Made by a program: the position numbers and the translations under genes
Shown here: piece after piece, positions 36,602-45,593 of the stretch
Position numbering within the stretch: the first letter of the stretch is position 1
Layout: every line of letters begins with the position of its first letter
The notes under the pieces: generated by a model
The model's input: the letters and a program-made list of their open reading frames with translations, nothing else
What the model was told of the DNA's origin: nothing
The model's database searches: none
Source: Planctomycetota bacterium
GTDB lineage: Bacteria > Planctomycetota > Phycisphaerae > Phycisphaerales > Zrk34
Assembly: GCA_016125255.1 (NCBI GenBank)
Contig: WGMD01000014.1
Span: 1 to 64,000 of the forward strand
Direction of reading: 5' to 3'
DNA length: 64,000 nucleotides

Positions 36602-36985
36602 ATGATCCCACATACCCCCTCCTGCGAACCGGCTGATTCCAAGGCCAAGCAGCAGCGGCGTCACGGCCGCCTGCGCTGCGAATACCTGCGCTGCCCGATG
36701 GGCCGCGTAGTGAACCTTTCCGCCTCGGGCATGCGCGTGCACGGGCGCGGCAAGCTGGCGGTCAAGCCGGACCAGGTCTTCTTCGTCGTGCTTCAGAGTT
36801 TGTGCGGCGAGACGAAGGTCAAGAGCCGCGTCGCATGGGCGGAGCAGGTGGACGCCAAGCACTTTTCCGTCGGCATCGAGTTCGTCGACGTCAGCCCGTC
36901 CATGCGGACGGAGCTGATCGACATCGCGCGCGTGTCGGCGGAGAGTTACGTGATCGCGCATCGCGATGAAGAGCGGAAATTGTGA
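36602..36985 (+). CDS. PilZ-domain protein
   Basis: 127 residues. The PilZ features are RRHGRLRCEYLRC (arginine motif, RxxxR-like) near residues 20-30 and NLSASGMRV (D/NxSxxG), followed by the beta barrel with VKSRVAWAEQ and FSVGIEFVDVS. PilZ domains bind cyclic di-GMP; both half-motifs are present, so binding is plausible. ATG 36602 is selected since the upstream part of the open frame has no ribosome site or conservation. It precedes the pil operon by 151 bp and may link c-di-GMP to pilus function (inference). Confidence 0.8.
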   Translation: MIPHTPSCEPADSKAKQQRRHGRLRCEYLRCPMGRVVNLSASGMRVHGRGKLAVKPDQVFFVVLQSLCGETKVKSRVAWAEQVDAKHFSVGIEFVDVSPSMRTELIDIARVSAESYVIAHRDEERKL

Positions 36986-37136
36986 CGATCGGGCCGGCTG
37001 GGCCGGTCGCAGGGAATGGAGAAACTTTTGGATGTCGAGCGGATGAATCGTAGGTTTGGTTGGCGGAATTCGGGCAAGCCGTCCGCGGAGGCGGCGCGTC
37101 GCGCGATGACCGCATGCGGGTGAACTTGGAGGCGAA

Positions 37137-38303
37137 ATGGGATTTCGTTGGGTCCAGAAGAACATCAGCCCGATCGGCATCGACATCGGGGCCGACAGCA
37201 TCAAGCTGCTTCAGATCGCGCAGGACGATCCGCCGCAGTTGATCAGTGCGGCGGCGATGACGATTCCTCCGGAGGTGCGCGCTCAACCGGCGACGCTGCT
37301 GGAGTATCTGGGCGGGGCGCTGAAGGAGCTGCTCAAGCAGGGCCGATTCAAGGGCAAGCGGGCGATCGTGTCGATCAGCTCGGCCCACGCGTACGTGCAG
37401 CATGTGCGCCTGGCCAAGTGCGATGCGGCCATGATCGAGTCGCTGCTGGCGACGGAGCTGCGCGGGCGTCTGCCGCTGGATCCGACGCAGATGGTGATGC
37501 GTCACGTCGTGGTCGGCGAGGTGTTCGCCGACGGGGCCGCGCGTCAGGAAGTCATCTGCCTCGCCGCCGCGCGTCATTACGTGCTTCAGATCATCAACCT
37601 GATCCGCGCGGCGGGACTGGATGTGGTCGGCATGCACTGCGAGCCGATGGCCATCCTCTCCGCCTTCGATCACCTTTTCGACGGCGCATCCGAAGCGAAT
37701 CGTACGACGCTCTTCGTCGACATCGGCGCCTCGACGTCGAAGGTCATGATCGCGCACGGCAAACAGATGGTCTTCGCCAAGACGATCCGCGTCGGCGGCG
37801 ACCATTTCAACCGGATCGTCGCCGAGCTGACGCAGATCAGCGAGTCCGACGCCCGCAAGTACCGCATTCAGGAAGCCGAGGACGGCGTGCGTCCCCAGTT
37901 CCCGTCGGCGCCCAAAGGCGCGCTGACGATGGTCGGCTCCGTCGCGGTCATCAAGCCCGCCGAGCAGCCCCGCGTCGCCGATGCGACGCAGTTGACCCAG
38001 CATCTGCTCGACTCGGAAATGCTCGAACTGCTCGTCGACGAGCTTCAGCTTTGCATCGGATATCACGCGGCCATGTTCCACGACCGGCCCATCGAAAAGG
38101 TGATCTTCCTCGGCGGCGAGTCGCGGCAGACCGCCATGTGCCAGCGCATCGCCAAGGCGCTGCGCCTGCCCGCGCAGTTGGGCGATCCCCTGGCGCGGCT
38201 GATTCGCGCGCCGCTCACGCCGGCGGTCAACGTGGACCTGCATCGTTCGCAGCCCGGATGGGCCGTGCCCATGGGACTGTGCCTGCTTCCGACCAACCTC
38301 TGA
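37137..38303 (+). CDS. pilM: type IV pilus inner-membrane platform protein PilM
   Basis: 388 residues, actin-like ATPase fold: phosphate-1 loop GIDIGADSIKLLQIAQ (14-29), SSAHAYVQHVRLAKC, second loop LFVDIGASTSKVMI and C-terminal VIFLGGESRQ with QPGWAVPMGLCL. PilM binds the N-terminal tail of PilN at the cytoplasmic face. The GGAGG site is 5 nt before the ATG. First gene of a tightly spaced series pilM-pilN-pilO-(pilP-like)-pilB-pilT-pilC. Confidence 0.88.
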   Translation: MGFRWVQKNISPIGIDIGADSIKLLQIAQDDPPQLISAAAMTIPPEVRAQPATLLEYLGGALKELLKQGRFKGKRAIVSISSAHAYVQHVRLAKCDAAMIESLLATELRGRLPLDPTQMVMRHVVVGEVFADGAARQEVICLAAARHYVLQIINLIRAAGLDVVGMHCEPMAILSAFDHLFDGASEANRTTLFVDIGASTSKVMIAHGKQMVFAKTIRVGGDHFNRIVAELTQISESDARKYRIQEAEDGVRPQFPSAPKGALTMVGSVAVIKPAEQPRVADATQLTQHLLDSEMLELLVDELQLCIGYHAAMFHDRPIEKVIFLGGESRQTAMCQRIAKALRLPAQLGDPLARLIRAPLTPAVNVDLHRSQPGWAVPMGLCLLPTNL

Positions 38304-38333
38304 CGCCATCGCCACAAGACAGGGAACGGACCG

Positions 38334-39179
38334 ATGATCAACGAACGAAACGACAAGCTCAGCTTCCTCCCGGAAGACTACGTCGAACGGCGCATCGAGC
38401 GGCGGACGAACATCATCTGCCTCTCGCTCTTCGCCGTCGTGCTCGCCGGCGTCGTCGGCGCGTACCTGGTCACCAATCGCCACCGCGCCGACGTGCGCAA
38501 GCAGCGCGAGGTCATCAACGCCTCCTACACCGACGCCGCCAAGCGGCTCGAACAGCTTGACGAACTCCATCAGCGCAAGGAGCAGATGCTCCGCAAGGCG
38601 CAGATCACCAGCATGCTCATCGAGCCGGTGCCCCGGACGTTTCTGCTGGCGGACCTGATCAACCGCATGCCCAAGTCGCTGAGTCTGTTCGATCTTCAGA
38701 TGGCTTCGAAGGTCGTCAAGCCGGTCTCGCCGGTGGCGACCAAGTCGGCGCTGTCGCAGCGTCACAAGGGCGGGCTCGGCGGATACAACTCCAACGCGCC
38801 CGACAAGGACAAGGACAAGAAGGACGAGGAGCCGGTGCCCGAGTACATCGTGAACGTGACGATCAGCGGCGTGGCGCCGACGGACGTTCAGGTCGCCCAG
38901 TACCTGGCGTCGCTTCAGCAGTCGGCGCTCATGAGCGACGTCAATCTCGTCTACTCCGAAGAGATCAAGATCGACGAGGCGTCGATGCGCAAGTTCCGCA
39001 TCGACATGACGCTCAACCAGCATGCGGACGTGCGGTCGATCGACCCCATCGAGATTCCGCGCGAGCTTCAGAAGAACCCGATGCAGGCGCAGCCGACGAT
39101 CGTGCCCTCATCGATCCACACCGAGCCGTCCGAGCCCGAGCACCAGGTGGCCAACGGGACGCGGGCGGGGGAGGAGTAA
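38334..39179 (+). CDS. pilN: PilN-like pilus assembly protein
   Basis: 281 residues. The cytoplasmic N-terminus KLSFLPEDYVERRIERR corresponds to the PilN tail that docks into PilM (usual form 'INLLP'). One membrane helix at about 27-47 (IICLSLFAVVLAGVVGAYLV) and a coiled coil (EQLDELHQRKEQMLRKAQ) precede a periplasmic ferredoxin-like domain (NVTISGVAPTDVQVAQYLASL). A long charged insertion (DKDKDKKDEE) and C-terminal Pro/Glu tail make it longer than typical PilN (about 200). It starts 30 nt after pilM and ends 3 nt before pilO. Confidence 0.8.
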   Translation: MINERNDKLSFLPEDYVERRIERRTNIICLSLFAVVLAGVVGAYLVTNRHRADVRKQREVINASYTDAAKRLEQLDELHQRKEQMLRKAQITSMLIEPVPRTFLLADLINRMPKSLSLFDLQMASKVVKPVSPVATKSALSQRHKGGLGGYNSNAPDKDKDKKDEEPVPEYIVNVTISGVAPTDVQVAQYLASLQQSALMSDVNLVYSEEIKIDEASMRKFRIDMTLNQHADVRSIDPIEIPRELQKNPMQAQPTIVPSSIHTEPSEPEHQVANGTRAGEE

Positions 39180-39182
39180 GCC

Positions 39183-39743
39183 ATGCGATTCGGACTGCGT
39201 GAACTGATCTTCGTGATGGTGCTGCTGGCGGTGCCGGTGGCGGCATGGTGGTTTGTGTTCAAGCCCAACAATCTGCAGATCGCCCAGGCCCGCGAGGAAA
39301 TCCGCGCCAAGCAGCAGAAGCTTCAGCAGCTTCAGGCCGCGACGCGCCAGATGGAGGACCTCGGGCACGAGATCGACAAGCTCACCGAGGCGATCGACGT
39401 CTTCGAAGCCAAGCTCCCGGCGGAGAAGGAAGTCGAAGTGATGCTCAAGGAGGTGTGGCAGCTCGCCGCCAAGCACGGGCTCAAGCCCCGCTCCGTCCGC
39501 GCGGAAAAGCCCATCAAGAGCAGCCGCTATTCGGAACTGCCCCTCAAGATGGTCATCACCGGCAACTTCGACGGCTACTACGCCTTCCTGCTCGATCTGG
39601 AGCGACTGAGCCGCATCACCCGCGTGCCCGAAATGAAGCTCGAGAAGCTCAAGAACGGCGACGAGGGACAGATGGAGGCGCAGTTCACCTTGAGCATCTT
39701 CTTCGAACCGCAGGACGCCAACCCGACGACCCCCAAGGCCTGA
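39183..39743 (+). CDS. pilO: PilO-like pilus assembly protein
   Basis: 186 residues. One N-terminal membrane helix (LIFVMVLLAVPVAAWWFVF), a coiled coil (RAKQQKLQQLQAATRQMEDL) and a periplasmic domain with LPLKMVITGNFDGYYAFLLDLERLSRI, the PilO core. It pairs with PilN to form the alignment complex between platform and outer secretin. The secretin gene pilQ is not in the window. Confidence 0.82.
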   Translation: MRFGLRELIFVMVLLAVPVAAWWFVFKPNNLQIAQAREEIRAKQQKLQQLQAATRQMEDLGHEIDKLTEAIDVFEAKLPAEKEVEVMLKEVWQLAAKHGLKPRSVRAEKPIKSSRYSELPLKMVITGNFDGYYAFLLDLERLSRITRVPEMKLEKLKNGDEGQMEAQFTLSIFFEPQDANPTTPKA

Positions 39744-39762
39744 GCCGACCGGAGATTCAACG

Positions 39763-40518
39763 ATGGAAAGCTTCAAGGATTTCGATTCGATCAAGGACGA
39801 CGCTCTGCCCGAGGGCATGACCGGCGGCGTGCTGGCGACGCAGGACGAGGACCCCGTGTCGATGCCGCTGGGCATCGGCGGCGAAGCGGGCTTCGGCGCC
39901 GCGCTGGGCGATCCCGCCGCCGCGTCCAAGTCGTCGAGCAAACTCAACGGCGCGCTGCTGCTCGTCGTGGTCCTGTGCGTCGCCGGCGGCACGCTCTGGA
40001 CCATGCGCGTGACCGGCGGCGTCGAGAAACTCGATCAGTCCATGGTCGCCACCGAAAAGAAAATCGATCAGGCCCTCGCCAAGCTTCAGGCCGACAAGAA
40101 GGGCTCCGCCGCCAGCCCCGGCAATCTCGACGCCCTCTTCGGCGACACCGACAAAGTCATCGCCTCCTTCTCCAACGATCCGACGAAGCGGCAGGTCGAT
40201 GTGGACCACCTTCAGAAAAACCCCTTCGAGATGTTCGTCTCGGCCAACAAATCGTCGACCGACCAGAACGTCGCCGCCATCGACAAGGTCAAGGCCCAGC
40301 GCCTCAAGGAGATCAAGGCGGAGTTCGACAAGCTCCAGCTTCAGAGTCTGCTCAATGGCGCCCAGCCGCTGGCCGTCATCAGCGGCAAGGTTCTCAAGGA
40401 AGGCGAATCCGTCGGCTCGTTCACCGTCTCCAAAATCACGCCGACCGGCGTGACGCTCTCGGCCGAAGGCAACACGTACACGCTCGCGATGAAAAAACCG
40501 TTGGACCTCAAGAACTGA
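39763..40518 (+). CDS. PilP-like bitopic protein of the pilus operon
   Basis: 251 residues: acidic cytoplasmic N-terminus, one membrane helix at about 61-80 (LNGALLLVVVLCVAGGTLWT), a helical periplasmic segment, and a C-terminal beta domain with LAVISGKVLKEGESVGSFTV and VTLSAEGNTYTLAMKKPL. Position and C-domain resemble PilP/GspC, which connect PilNO to the secretin, but PilP is normally a lipoprotein and this is not. So it may be a functional analogue. Confidence 0.6.
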   Translation: MESFKDFDSIKDDALPEGMTGGVLATQDEDPVSMPLGIGGEAGFGAALGDPAAASKSSSKLNGALLLVVVLCVAGGTLWTMRVTGGVEKLDQSMVATEKKIDQALAKLQADKKGSAASPGNLDALFGDTDKVIASFSNDPTKRQVDVDHLQKNPFEMFVSANKSSTDQNVAAIDKVKAQRLKEIKAEFDKLQLQSLLNGAQPLAVISGKVLKEGESVGSFTVSKITPTGVTLSAEGNTYTLAMKKPLDLKN

Positions 40519-40524
40519 ACCATC

Positions 40525-42387
40525 ATGCGCAACAAGGACCTTGACAACTGGCTTTCCGATGTGGAGCTCGAGGCCGCCGAGGCCCCGGCTCCGGCGTCCT
40601 TGGGCAAGCCCACGCTGGCGACCTCGATGCAGCGCGTCGAAGGCGCGCACGGCGGGGCGCTGGCGGACCTGTACCAGCCGGACCATCCCATCGGCCCCAA
40701 CGCCGACATCGCCGAGCAGCTTCAGGCCAAGGGCGTCATCACCGCCGCGCAGGCCACCGAAGCCCGCGCCCTGATCAAGCAGACCCCGGGCAAACAGCTT
40801 GCCGACGTGCTCGTGGACCTGGGCGTCAACGAGGCGGCGGTGCAGCAGGTCCGCGCGGACATGGCCGGCATCCCCTTCGAAACCGTCGATGCCGACAAGA
40901 TTGAAGAAAAGCTGCTCCACCGGCTCGGGCCCGACTACTGCAAAGCGCACGGCGTGATCCCGCTGCGCGAGTCGGGCACACGCATCGTCGTCGGCGTGAC
41001 CGATCCGCGCAAGCTCTTCATGCTCGAAGAAGTCAGCCGCAAACTCGGCAAGCCCGTCAAGGTCGTGCTCATCACGACGCACGATGTCATGGCCGTCATC
41101 GAAGCGTTCACCGAAGAGAACGCCACCGACGTCGCCGTCGACGAGATCATCAAGGACATCGAGGAAGACGACGTCGAAGTCGTGCAGATGCAGGACGAGG
41201 ACGTCGACCTGGAGAAACAGGCGGGCGAGTCGCCGGTCATCCGCTTCGTCAATTACCTGATCTACGACGCGGTCAAGAACGGCGCGTCGGACATTCACAT
41301 CGAGCCGCAGGAAAAGAAGCTGCGCGTGCGCTACCGGATCGACGGCGTGCTGTTCGAGATGATGAATCCGCCGCACACGATGCACGCGGCGATCGTGTCG
41401 CGCCTGAAAATCATGGCGAATCTGGACATCTCCGAGCGTCGCCTGCCGCAGGACGGGCGCATCCGCGCGATGGTGCACGGCCGCAAGCTCGACCTGCGCC
41501 TCTCGACGTTGCCGACGGGCGCGGGCGAAAAGGCCGTGCTGCGAATTCTCGACTCGCGCAGCGTGCAGGTCACGCTCGACCAGCTCGGCATGCCGGAAAA
41601 CACGCTGACCGTCTGGAAGAAGCAGATCAATCAGCCGCACGGCATCATCCTCGTCACCGGGCCGACCGGCTCGGGCAAGACGACGACGCTCTACGCTTCG
41701 CTCTCGCAGATGGACCGGCAGAAGCTCAACATCTCGACCGTCGAAGACCCGATCGAATATCACCTGGGCGGAATCACGCAGGTGCAGACGCATGAGCGCA
41801 TCGGCATGAGCTTCGCCGCCGCCCTGCGTTCGCTTCTGCGACAGGACCCGGACGTGGTGATGGTCGGCGAAATCCGCGATGAGGAAACGGCGCGCATCGC
41901 CATTCAGGCCGCCATGACCGGCCACCTCGTGCTCTCGACGCTGCATACCAACGACGCCCCGTCGTCGATCACCCGGCTCATCAACATCGGCGTCGAGCCC
42001 TACCTGATCGGCGCGGCCGTCAACGCGGTGCTGGCCCAGCGGCTGGTGCGGCGGATCTGCGAGGGGTGCAAAAAGCCGACGAAACTTGACGAGGAAACCG
42101 CCGAGCACCTTTCGATGCACGGTCTGAATGTCGATGAGATTTACGTGGGCGAAGGTTGCCCCAAGTGTCACATGACCGGTTATACGGGCCGCGTCGGCCT
42201 GTATGAGATGCTCGTGCTCGACGATATGACGCGCGACGCCATCGCCCGCCGGCCCAACGTGACCGAGTTCCGCCGCCTGTGCATCGAACGGGGCATGACC
42301 ACGCTCCGCGCGGACGGCTTCCGCAAGGTCGCGGAGGGACTGAGCACCGTGGAGGAAGTCCTGCGCGTGACGCAGGCGACGATTTGA
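40525..42387 (+). CDS. pilB: PilB/GspE-type pilus extension ATPase
   Basis: 620 residues. An N-terminal MshEN/T2SSE-N domain (about 60-190: GVITAAQATEARALIKQTPG, MAGIPFETVDADKIEEKLL), which in some relatives binds c-di-GMP. Then the motor: SDIHIEPQEKKLRVRYRIDG, Walker A GPTGSGKTT (about 379-387), Asp box EDPIEYHLGG, Walker B DVVMVGEIRDEETA, His box LSTLHTNDA. The zinc motif is CEGC…CPKCHMTGYTGR, typical of extension ATPases and absent from PilT. Drives pilin polymerisation. The acidic insert EDDVEVVQMQDEDVD precedes the core. Confidence 0.9.
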   Translation: MRNKDLDNWLSDVELEAAEAPAPASLGKPTLATSMQRVEGAHGGALADLYQPDHPIGPNADIAEQLQAKGVITAAQATEARALIKQTPGKQLADVLVDLGVNEAAVQQVRADMAGIPFETVDADKIEEKLLHRLGPDYCKAHGVIPLRESGTRIVVGVTDPRKLFMLEEVSRKLGKPVKVVLITTHDVMAVIEAFTEENATDVAVDEIIKDIEEDDVEVVQMQDEDVDLEKQAGESPVIRFVNYLIYDAVKNGASDIHIEPQEKKLRVRYRIDGVLFEMMNPPHTMHAAIVSRLKIMANLDISERRLPQDGRIRAMVHGRKLDLRLSTLPTGAGEKAVLRILDSRSVQVTLDQLGMPENTLTVWKKQINQPHGIILVTGPTGSGKTTTLYASLSQMDRQKLNISTVEDPIEYHLGGITQVQTHERIGMSFAAALRSLLRQDPDVVMVGEIRDEETARIAIQAAMTGHLVLSTLHTNDAPSSITRLINIGVEPYLIGAAVNAVLAQRLVRRICEGCKKPTKLDEETAEHLSMHGLNVDEIYVGEGCPKCHMTGYTGRVGLYEMLVLDDMTRDAIARRPNVTEFRRLCIERGMTTLRADGFRKVAEGLSTVEEVLRVTQATI

Positions 42388-42398
42388 CGAAGCACCAC

Positions 42399-42425
42399 AC
42401 GCCGCAAGCGGCGTCGCTAAACAGG
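42399..42425. repeat. palindromic repeat, family A, inside the pil operon
   Basis: ACGCCGC-AA-GCGGCGT then CGCTAAACAGG, between pilB and pilT. The AGG at its end forms part of the AGGA ribosome site of pilT. Confidence 0.7.
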
Positions 42426-42435
42426 ATGGAACCGC

Positions 42436-43491
42436 ATGGACATTGACACGATACTCAAGACGGCCCTGGACAATGACGCGTCGGATATCCACCTCATCTC
42501 CGGCCACAAGCCGATGGTGCGCATTCACACGATCATGACCCCGCTCGACTACCCCGTCATCACGCCCGAGAGCGCCCGGCGCATGTTCGAGCATATGGCC
42601 GGCGAAAAGCAGATCGAGCGCTTCAAGGAAGTTCAGGACGTGGACTTCTCCTACGAACTGCCCGGGCGCGGCCGCTTCCGCGTCAACGTCCACTCCCAGC
42701 GCAGCTCCATCGGCATCGCCCTGCGCGCCATCAAGGACAAGATTCCGCCGATGGAGAAGCTCAATCTCCCTGAGGTCATCGAGCGGCTGACCTATCTGCC
42801 GCGCGGCCTGGTGCTCGTCACCGGGGACACCGGCTCGGGCAAGTCCACGTCGCTGGCCGCCATGATCAACGCCATGAACCAGCGTTACCACAAGCACATC
42901 ATCACGCTCGAGGACCCGATCGAATATTCGCTCGTGTCCAACAAGTGCGTGATCGAGCAGCGCGAGCTGGGCGCCGACTGCCCCACGTTCGCCAGCGGCC
43001 TGCGTCACGTCCTGCGTCAGGACCCCGACATCATCCTCGTGGGTGAAATGCGCGACCTGGAGACGACGGCCGCGGCGATCACCGCCGCCGAAACCGGCCA
43101 CCTCGTGTTCAGCACGCTGCACACCAACTCGGCGGCGAGCACGGTGGACCGCATCATCGACATGTACCCGGCGAATCAGCAGAACCAGATTCGCTCGATG
43201 CTCGCCGGCACGATTCAGGCGGTCATCAGCCAGACGCTCTTCCGCCGCGCCGACACGAAGGGCATGGTCCCCGCCGTCGAGATCATGCTCGCGACCAGCG
43301 CGGTGCGGAACCTGATCCGTGAAGCCCGCACGTTTGAAATTCCCAACGTGATCGAAACGAACCGCGCGATGGGCATGATGACGCTCGACAACGCCATCGC
43401 GCAGCTCTACTTCAACGGGATGATCAGCCGCGAGGACGCCATCGCGCAGGCGAACCATCCGGAGAAGCTCGAACGCATGCTCGCGGCGTAA
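42436..43491 (+). CDS. pilT: PilT retraction ATPase of the pil operon
   Basis: 351 residues. NDASDIHLISGHKPMVRIHT at the N-terminus, Walker A GDTGSGKSTS, Asp box EDPIEYSLVS, Walker B DIILVGEMRDLETT, His box FSTLHTNSAASTVDRIIDMYP. The AIRAG/EIMLATSAVRNLIRE-type motif near the end (VEIMLATSAVRNLIREA) is a PilT hallmark needed for retraction. It is the third PilT-type gene in the window and the one linked to pilB and pilC. AGGA lies about 9 nt upstream, partly supplied by a palindromic repeat. Confidence 0.9.
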   Translation: MDIDTILKTALDNDASDIHLISGHKPMVRIHTIMTPLDYPVITPESARRMFEHMAGEKQIERFKEVQDVDFSYELPGRGRFRVNVHSQRSSIGIALRAIKDKIPPMEKLNLPEVIERLTYLPRGLVLVTGDTGSGKSTSLAAMINAMNQRYHKHIITLEDPIEYSLVSNKCVIEQRELGADCPTFASGLRHVLRQDPDIILVGEMRDLETTAAAITAAETGHLVFSTLHTNSAASTVDRIIDMYPANQQNQIRSMLAGTIQAVISQTLFRRADTKGMVPAVEIMLATSAVRNLIREARTFEIPNVIETNRAMGMMTLDNAIAQLYFNGMISREDAIAQANHPEKLERMLAA

Positions 43492-43499
43492 GGTGAACA

Positions 43500-43589
43500 A
43501 ATGACCAATGAACAAGCACCCATGACCAAGGAAATGACGAATGCTCCAATGTCTTCTCATTGGACATTGGGATTTGGTCATTGGTCATT
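43500..43589. repeat. inverted repeat of ATGACCA units between pilT and pilC
   Basis: Arms 43500-43531 and 43558-43589 are reverse complements at about 25 of 32 positions. They are made of degenerate units such as ATGACCA and ATGAACA. The element enlarges the pilT-pilC gap to 140 bp, in an operon whose other gaps are mostly 2-70 bp. Confidence 0.75.
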
Positions 43590-43631
43590 CGAGGCCCATG
43601 GAATTTCGGCAGCCCCAGGGACGTAAAGATT

Positions 43632-44855
43632 ATGCCTCACTATAAGTATCAGATTCAGTCCAAGGACGGACAGATGAGCATGGGGGTGCTCGCGGCGGAG
43701 AACGCCGTGGCCGCCGCCAACAATCTGCGCGCGCAGGGGCATCGCGTGCTCGGGCTCGTGCCCATCGAGTCGGCGGCGACGTCGGTGATGGACAAGCTCA
43801 AGGCGCTGAACTATTCGTCCGGCCCGGCGCCCAAGGACATTCTCAACTTCACCACGCAGCTGGCCGTGATGATCCGCGCGGGCATCAGCATCCGCGTCGC
43901 CATCGAAGGCATCGCCGAGCAGACGGAAAACGCCAAATTCAAGGATATTCTGGTGCAGATCAAGCGCGACGTGGAGAGCGGCAAGCCGTTCTCCGACGCG
44001 CTGGCCAAGCATCCCAAGCAGTTCAATTCGCTTTACATCAACATGGTGCGCGCGTCGGAAATGTCCGGTTCGTTCGCCAAGATGCTCGACCGCATCGCCA
44101 GCTACATGGGGCAGCAGATCGAGACGCGCGCGATGGTGCGCGGAGCGATGATCTATCCGTGCGTGATCTTCGTGATGGCGATCGCCACGACGTTCTTCCT
44201 GCTCACGTTCGTGCTGCCCAAGTTCGCGATGGTGTTCAAGGGCAAGGAATCGGTGCTGCCCTGGCCGACGATTTTCCTGATGGGGCTTTCGGATTTCATG
44301 GTGCAGTACTGGTATCTGGTGCTGCTGGGCATGGTGGCGATGCTGGCGGGCGGGATCGTGTTCATCCGGACGGAGGTCGGCGCCTTCTGGTGGCACAAGA
44401 CGCAGCTCACGATGCCGCTGATGAACCGGCTCTTCAAGGCGCTGTACATCAGCCGGTCGCTGCACACGATGGGCGAGCTGGTCAACGCGGGCGTGCCGAT
44501 GCTCGACACGCTGGCGATCACGGGCGACATCTCCGGCAACAGTCTGTTCCGCCGGCTGTGGCGCGCGGTGTACGCTTCGGTGAAACAGGGCAAGAAGATC
44601 AGCCACACGCTGATGAAGGCCCCGCTTTTGCCCAAGAGCGTCACGCAGATGATCGCGGCGGGCGAGGAGTCGGGCAAACTCGGCGAAGTGCTCGACGAAA
44701 TCAGCGAATACTACGCCAAGCAGCTTCGCGAAACGATCAAGACCGTCACCGGGCTCATCGAGCCGATCATGATCCTGGCGATGGGCACGATCGTCGGCTT
44801 CATCGCCATGGCGATCATTCTGCCGATCTTCAAACTGTCGAGTCTGGTCAAATGA
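43632..44855 (+). CDS. pilC: PilC/GspF pilus platform protein
   Basis: 407 residues. Two repeated GspF domains: FTTQLAVMIRAGISIRVAIEG in the first half and SRSLHTMGELVNAGVPMLDTL in the second, each followed by a helical bundle. Three membrane regions: MIYPCVIFVMAIATTFFLL, YWYLVLLGMVAMLAGGIVF and IEPIMILAMGTIVGFIAMAI. It is the inner-membrane turntable on which PilB and PilT act. ATG 43632 begins the conserved MPHYKYQIQSKDGQ; upstream codons run through the inverted repeat. Confidence 0.9.
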   Translation: MPHYKYQIQSKDGQMSMGVLAAENAVAAANNLRAQGHRVLGLVPIESAATSVMDKLKALNYSSGPAPKDILNFTTQLAVMIRAGISIRVAIEGIAEQTENAKFKDILVQIKRDVESGKPFSDALAKHPKQFNSLYINMVRASEMSGSFAKMLDRIASYMGQQIETRAMVRGAMIYPCVIFVMAIATTFFLLTFVLPKFAMVFKGKESVLPWPTIFLMGLSDFMVQYWYLVLLGMVAMLAGGIVFIRTEVGAFWWHKTQLTMPLMNRLFKALYISRSLHTMGELVNAGVPMLDTLAITGDISGNSLFRRLWRAVYASVKQGKKISHTLMKAPLLPKSVTQMIAAGEESGKLGEVLDEISEYYAKQLRETIKTVTGLIEPIMILAMGTIVGFIAMAIILPIFKLSSLVK

Positions 44856-44888
44856 GGAGCGGGGCATGCGGAGCGCGGAGTAAAAACC

Positions 44889-45524
44889 ATGACACACACG
44901 AAACGACATCCCATGCTGATCCAGGGGACGCGTTCGCTTGTGGCGTCAACGTCTGCGATGCAAGCGTCTTCAATCCGCACCGCCCACTCCCCGCGCCGCA
45001 ATCGCCACACCGGCTTCACGCTGATTGAAGCGGCGCTCGTGACGATCATCGTCGGCGTCGGCGTGCTGGCGATCGTGCAGGCGGAGCAGTCGTATCACCA
45101 GCAGAACAACTTCTCGCAGCACATCGGCACCGCGCTGCTTCTGGCCAACGAGATTCGCGAACTGACGCTGAACATGCCCCAGCATGATCCGATCACGGGC
45201 ACGGCGACATGGGGCCCGGAGTCCAACGAACATTCCGTCGTCGACTACGACGACCTGGACGATTTTGACGGGACGGACGGACAGGGCGTGACCTTCAGCC
45301 CGCCGATCGACGCGATGCGGCAGGAGATTCCGAACATGGCGGGGTGGTCGCAGAAGGTGACGGTGGTGAACGTGCTGCCGAACTACCTCTCGAGCAGCGC
45401 GCCGGCGCCCGATGACAGCACCGACGTGGTGCGGATCACCTGTCAGGTGTTCTATCAAAGCCCGCGGGACGAAGCACCGGTGGAGATCACGCGGCTGAGC
45501 TGGATCCGGGCGGGGGCGAACTAG
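44889..45524 (+). CDS. prepilin-like protein (minor pilin, PilV/GspI-like)
   Basis: 211 residues with a type III signal GFTLIEAALVTIIVGVGVLA; cleavage by prepilin peptidase would be after G42, and the Glu at mature position 5 is kept. The leader of 42 residues is unusually long for a prepilin, but GGAG 8-9 nt before ATG 44889 supports this start. The C-terminal part has an acidic DYDDLDDFDGTDGQG stretch that may bind calcium. Minor pilins prime fibre assembly or sit at the tip. No prepilin peptidase gene is in the window. Confidence 0.8.
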   Translation: MTHTKRHPMLIQGTRSLVASTSAMQASSIRTAHSPRRNRHTGFTLIEAALVTIIVGVGVLAIVQAEQSYHQQNNFSQHIGTALLLANEIRELTLNMPQHDPITGTATWGPESNEHSVVDYDDLDDFDGTDGQGVTFSPPIDAMRQEIPNMAGWSQKVTVVNVLPNYLSSSAPAPDDSTDVVRITCQVFYQSPRDEAPVEITRLSWIRAGAN

Positions 45525-45593
45525 AAAAACTTGAAAACGAAACAGATGCCAGAGATTCAAAACATGGAACCCCGGAGGCCTGGGAGCTTCCCG

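Noticed and set aside
39757-43581. 1274-codon open frame on the minus strand opposite the pil genes
   Set aside because: Runs antisense to pilP-like, pilB and pilT, whose motifs are complete; long antisense frames are common in GC-rich genes. Its composition (His, Arg, Val, Asp runs) is that of a shadow.
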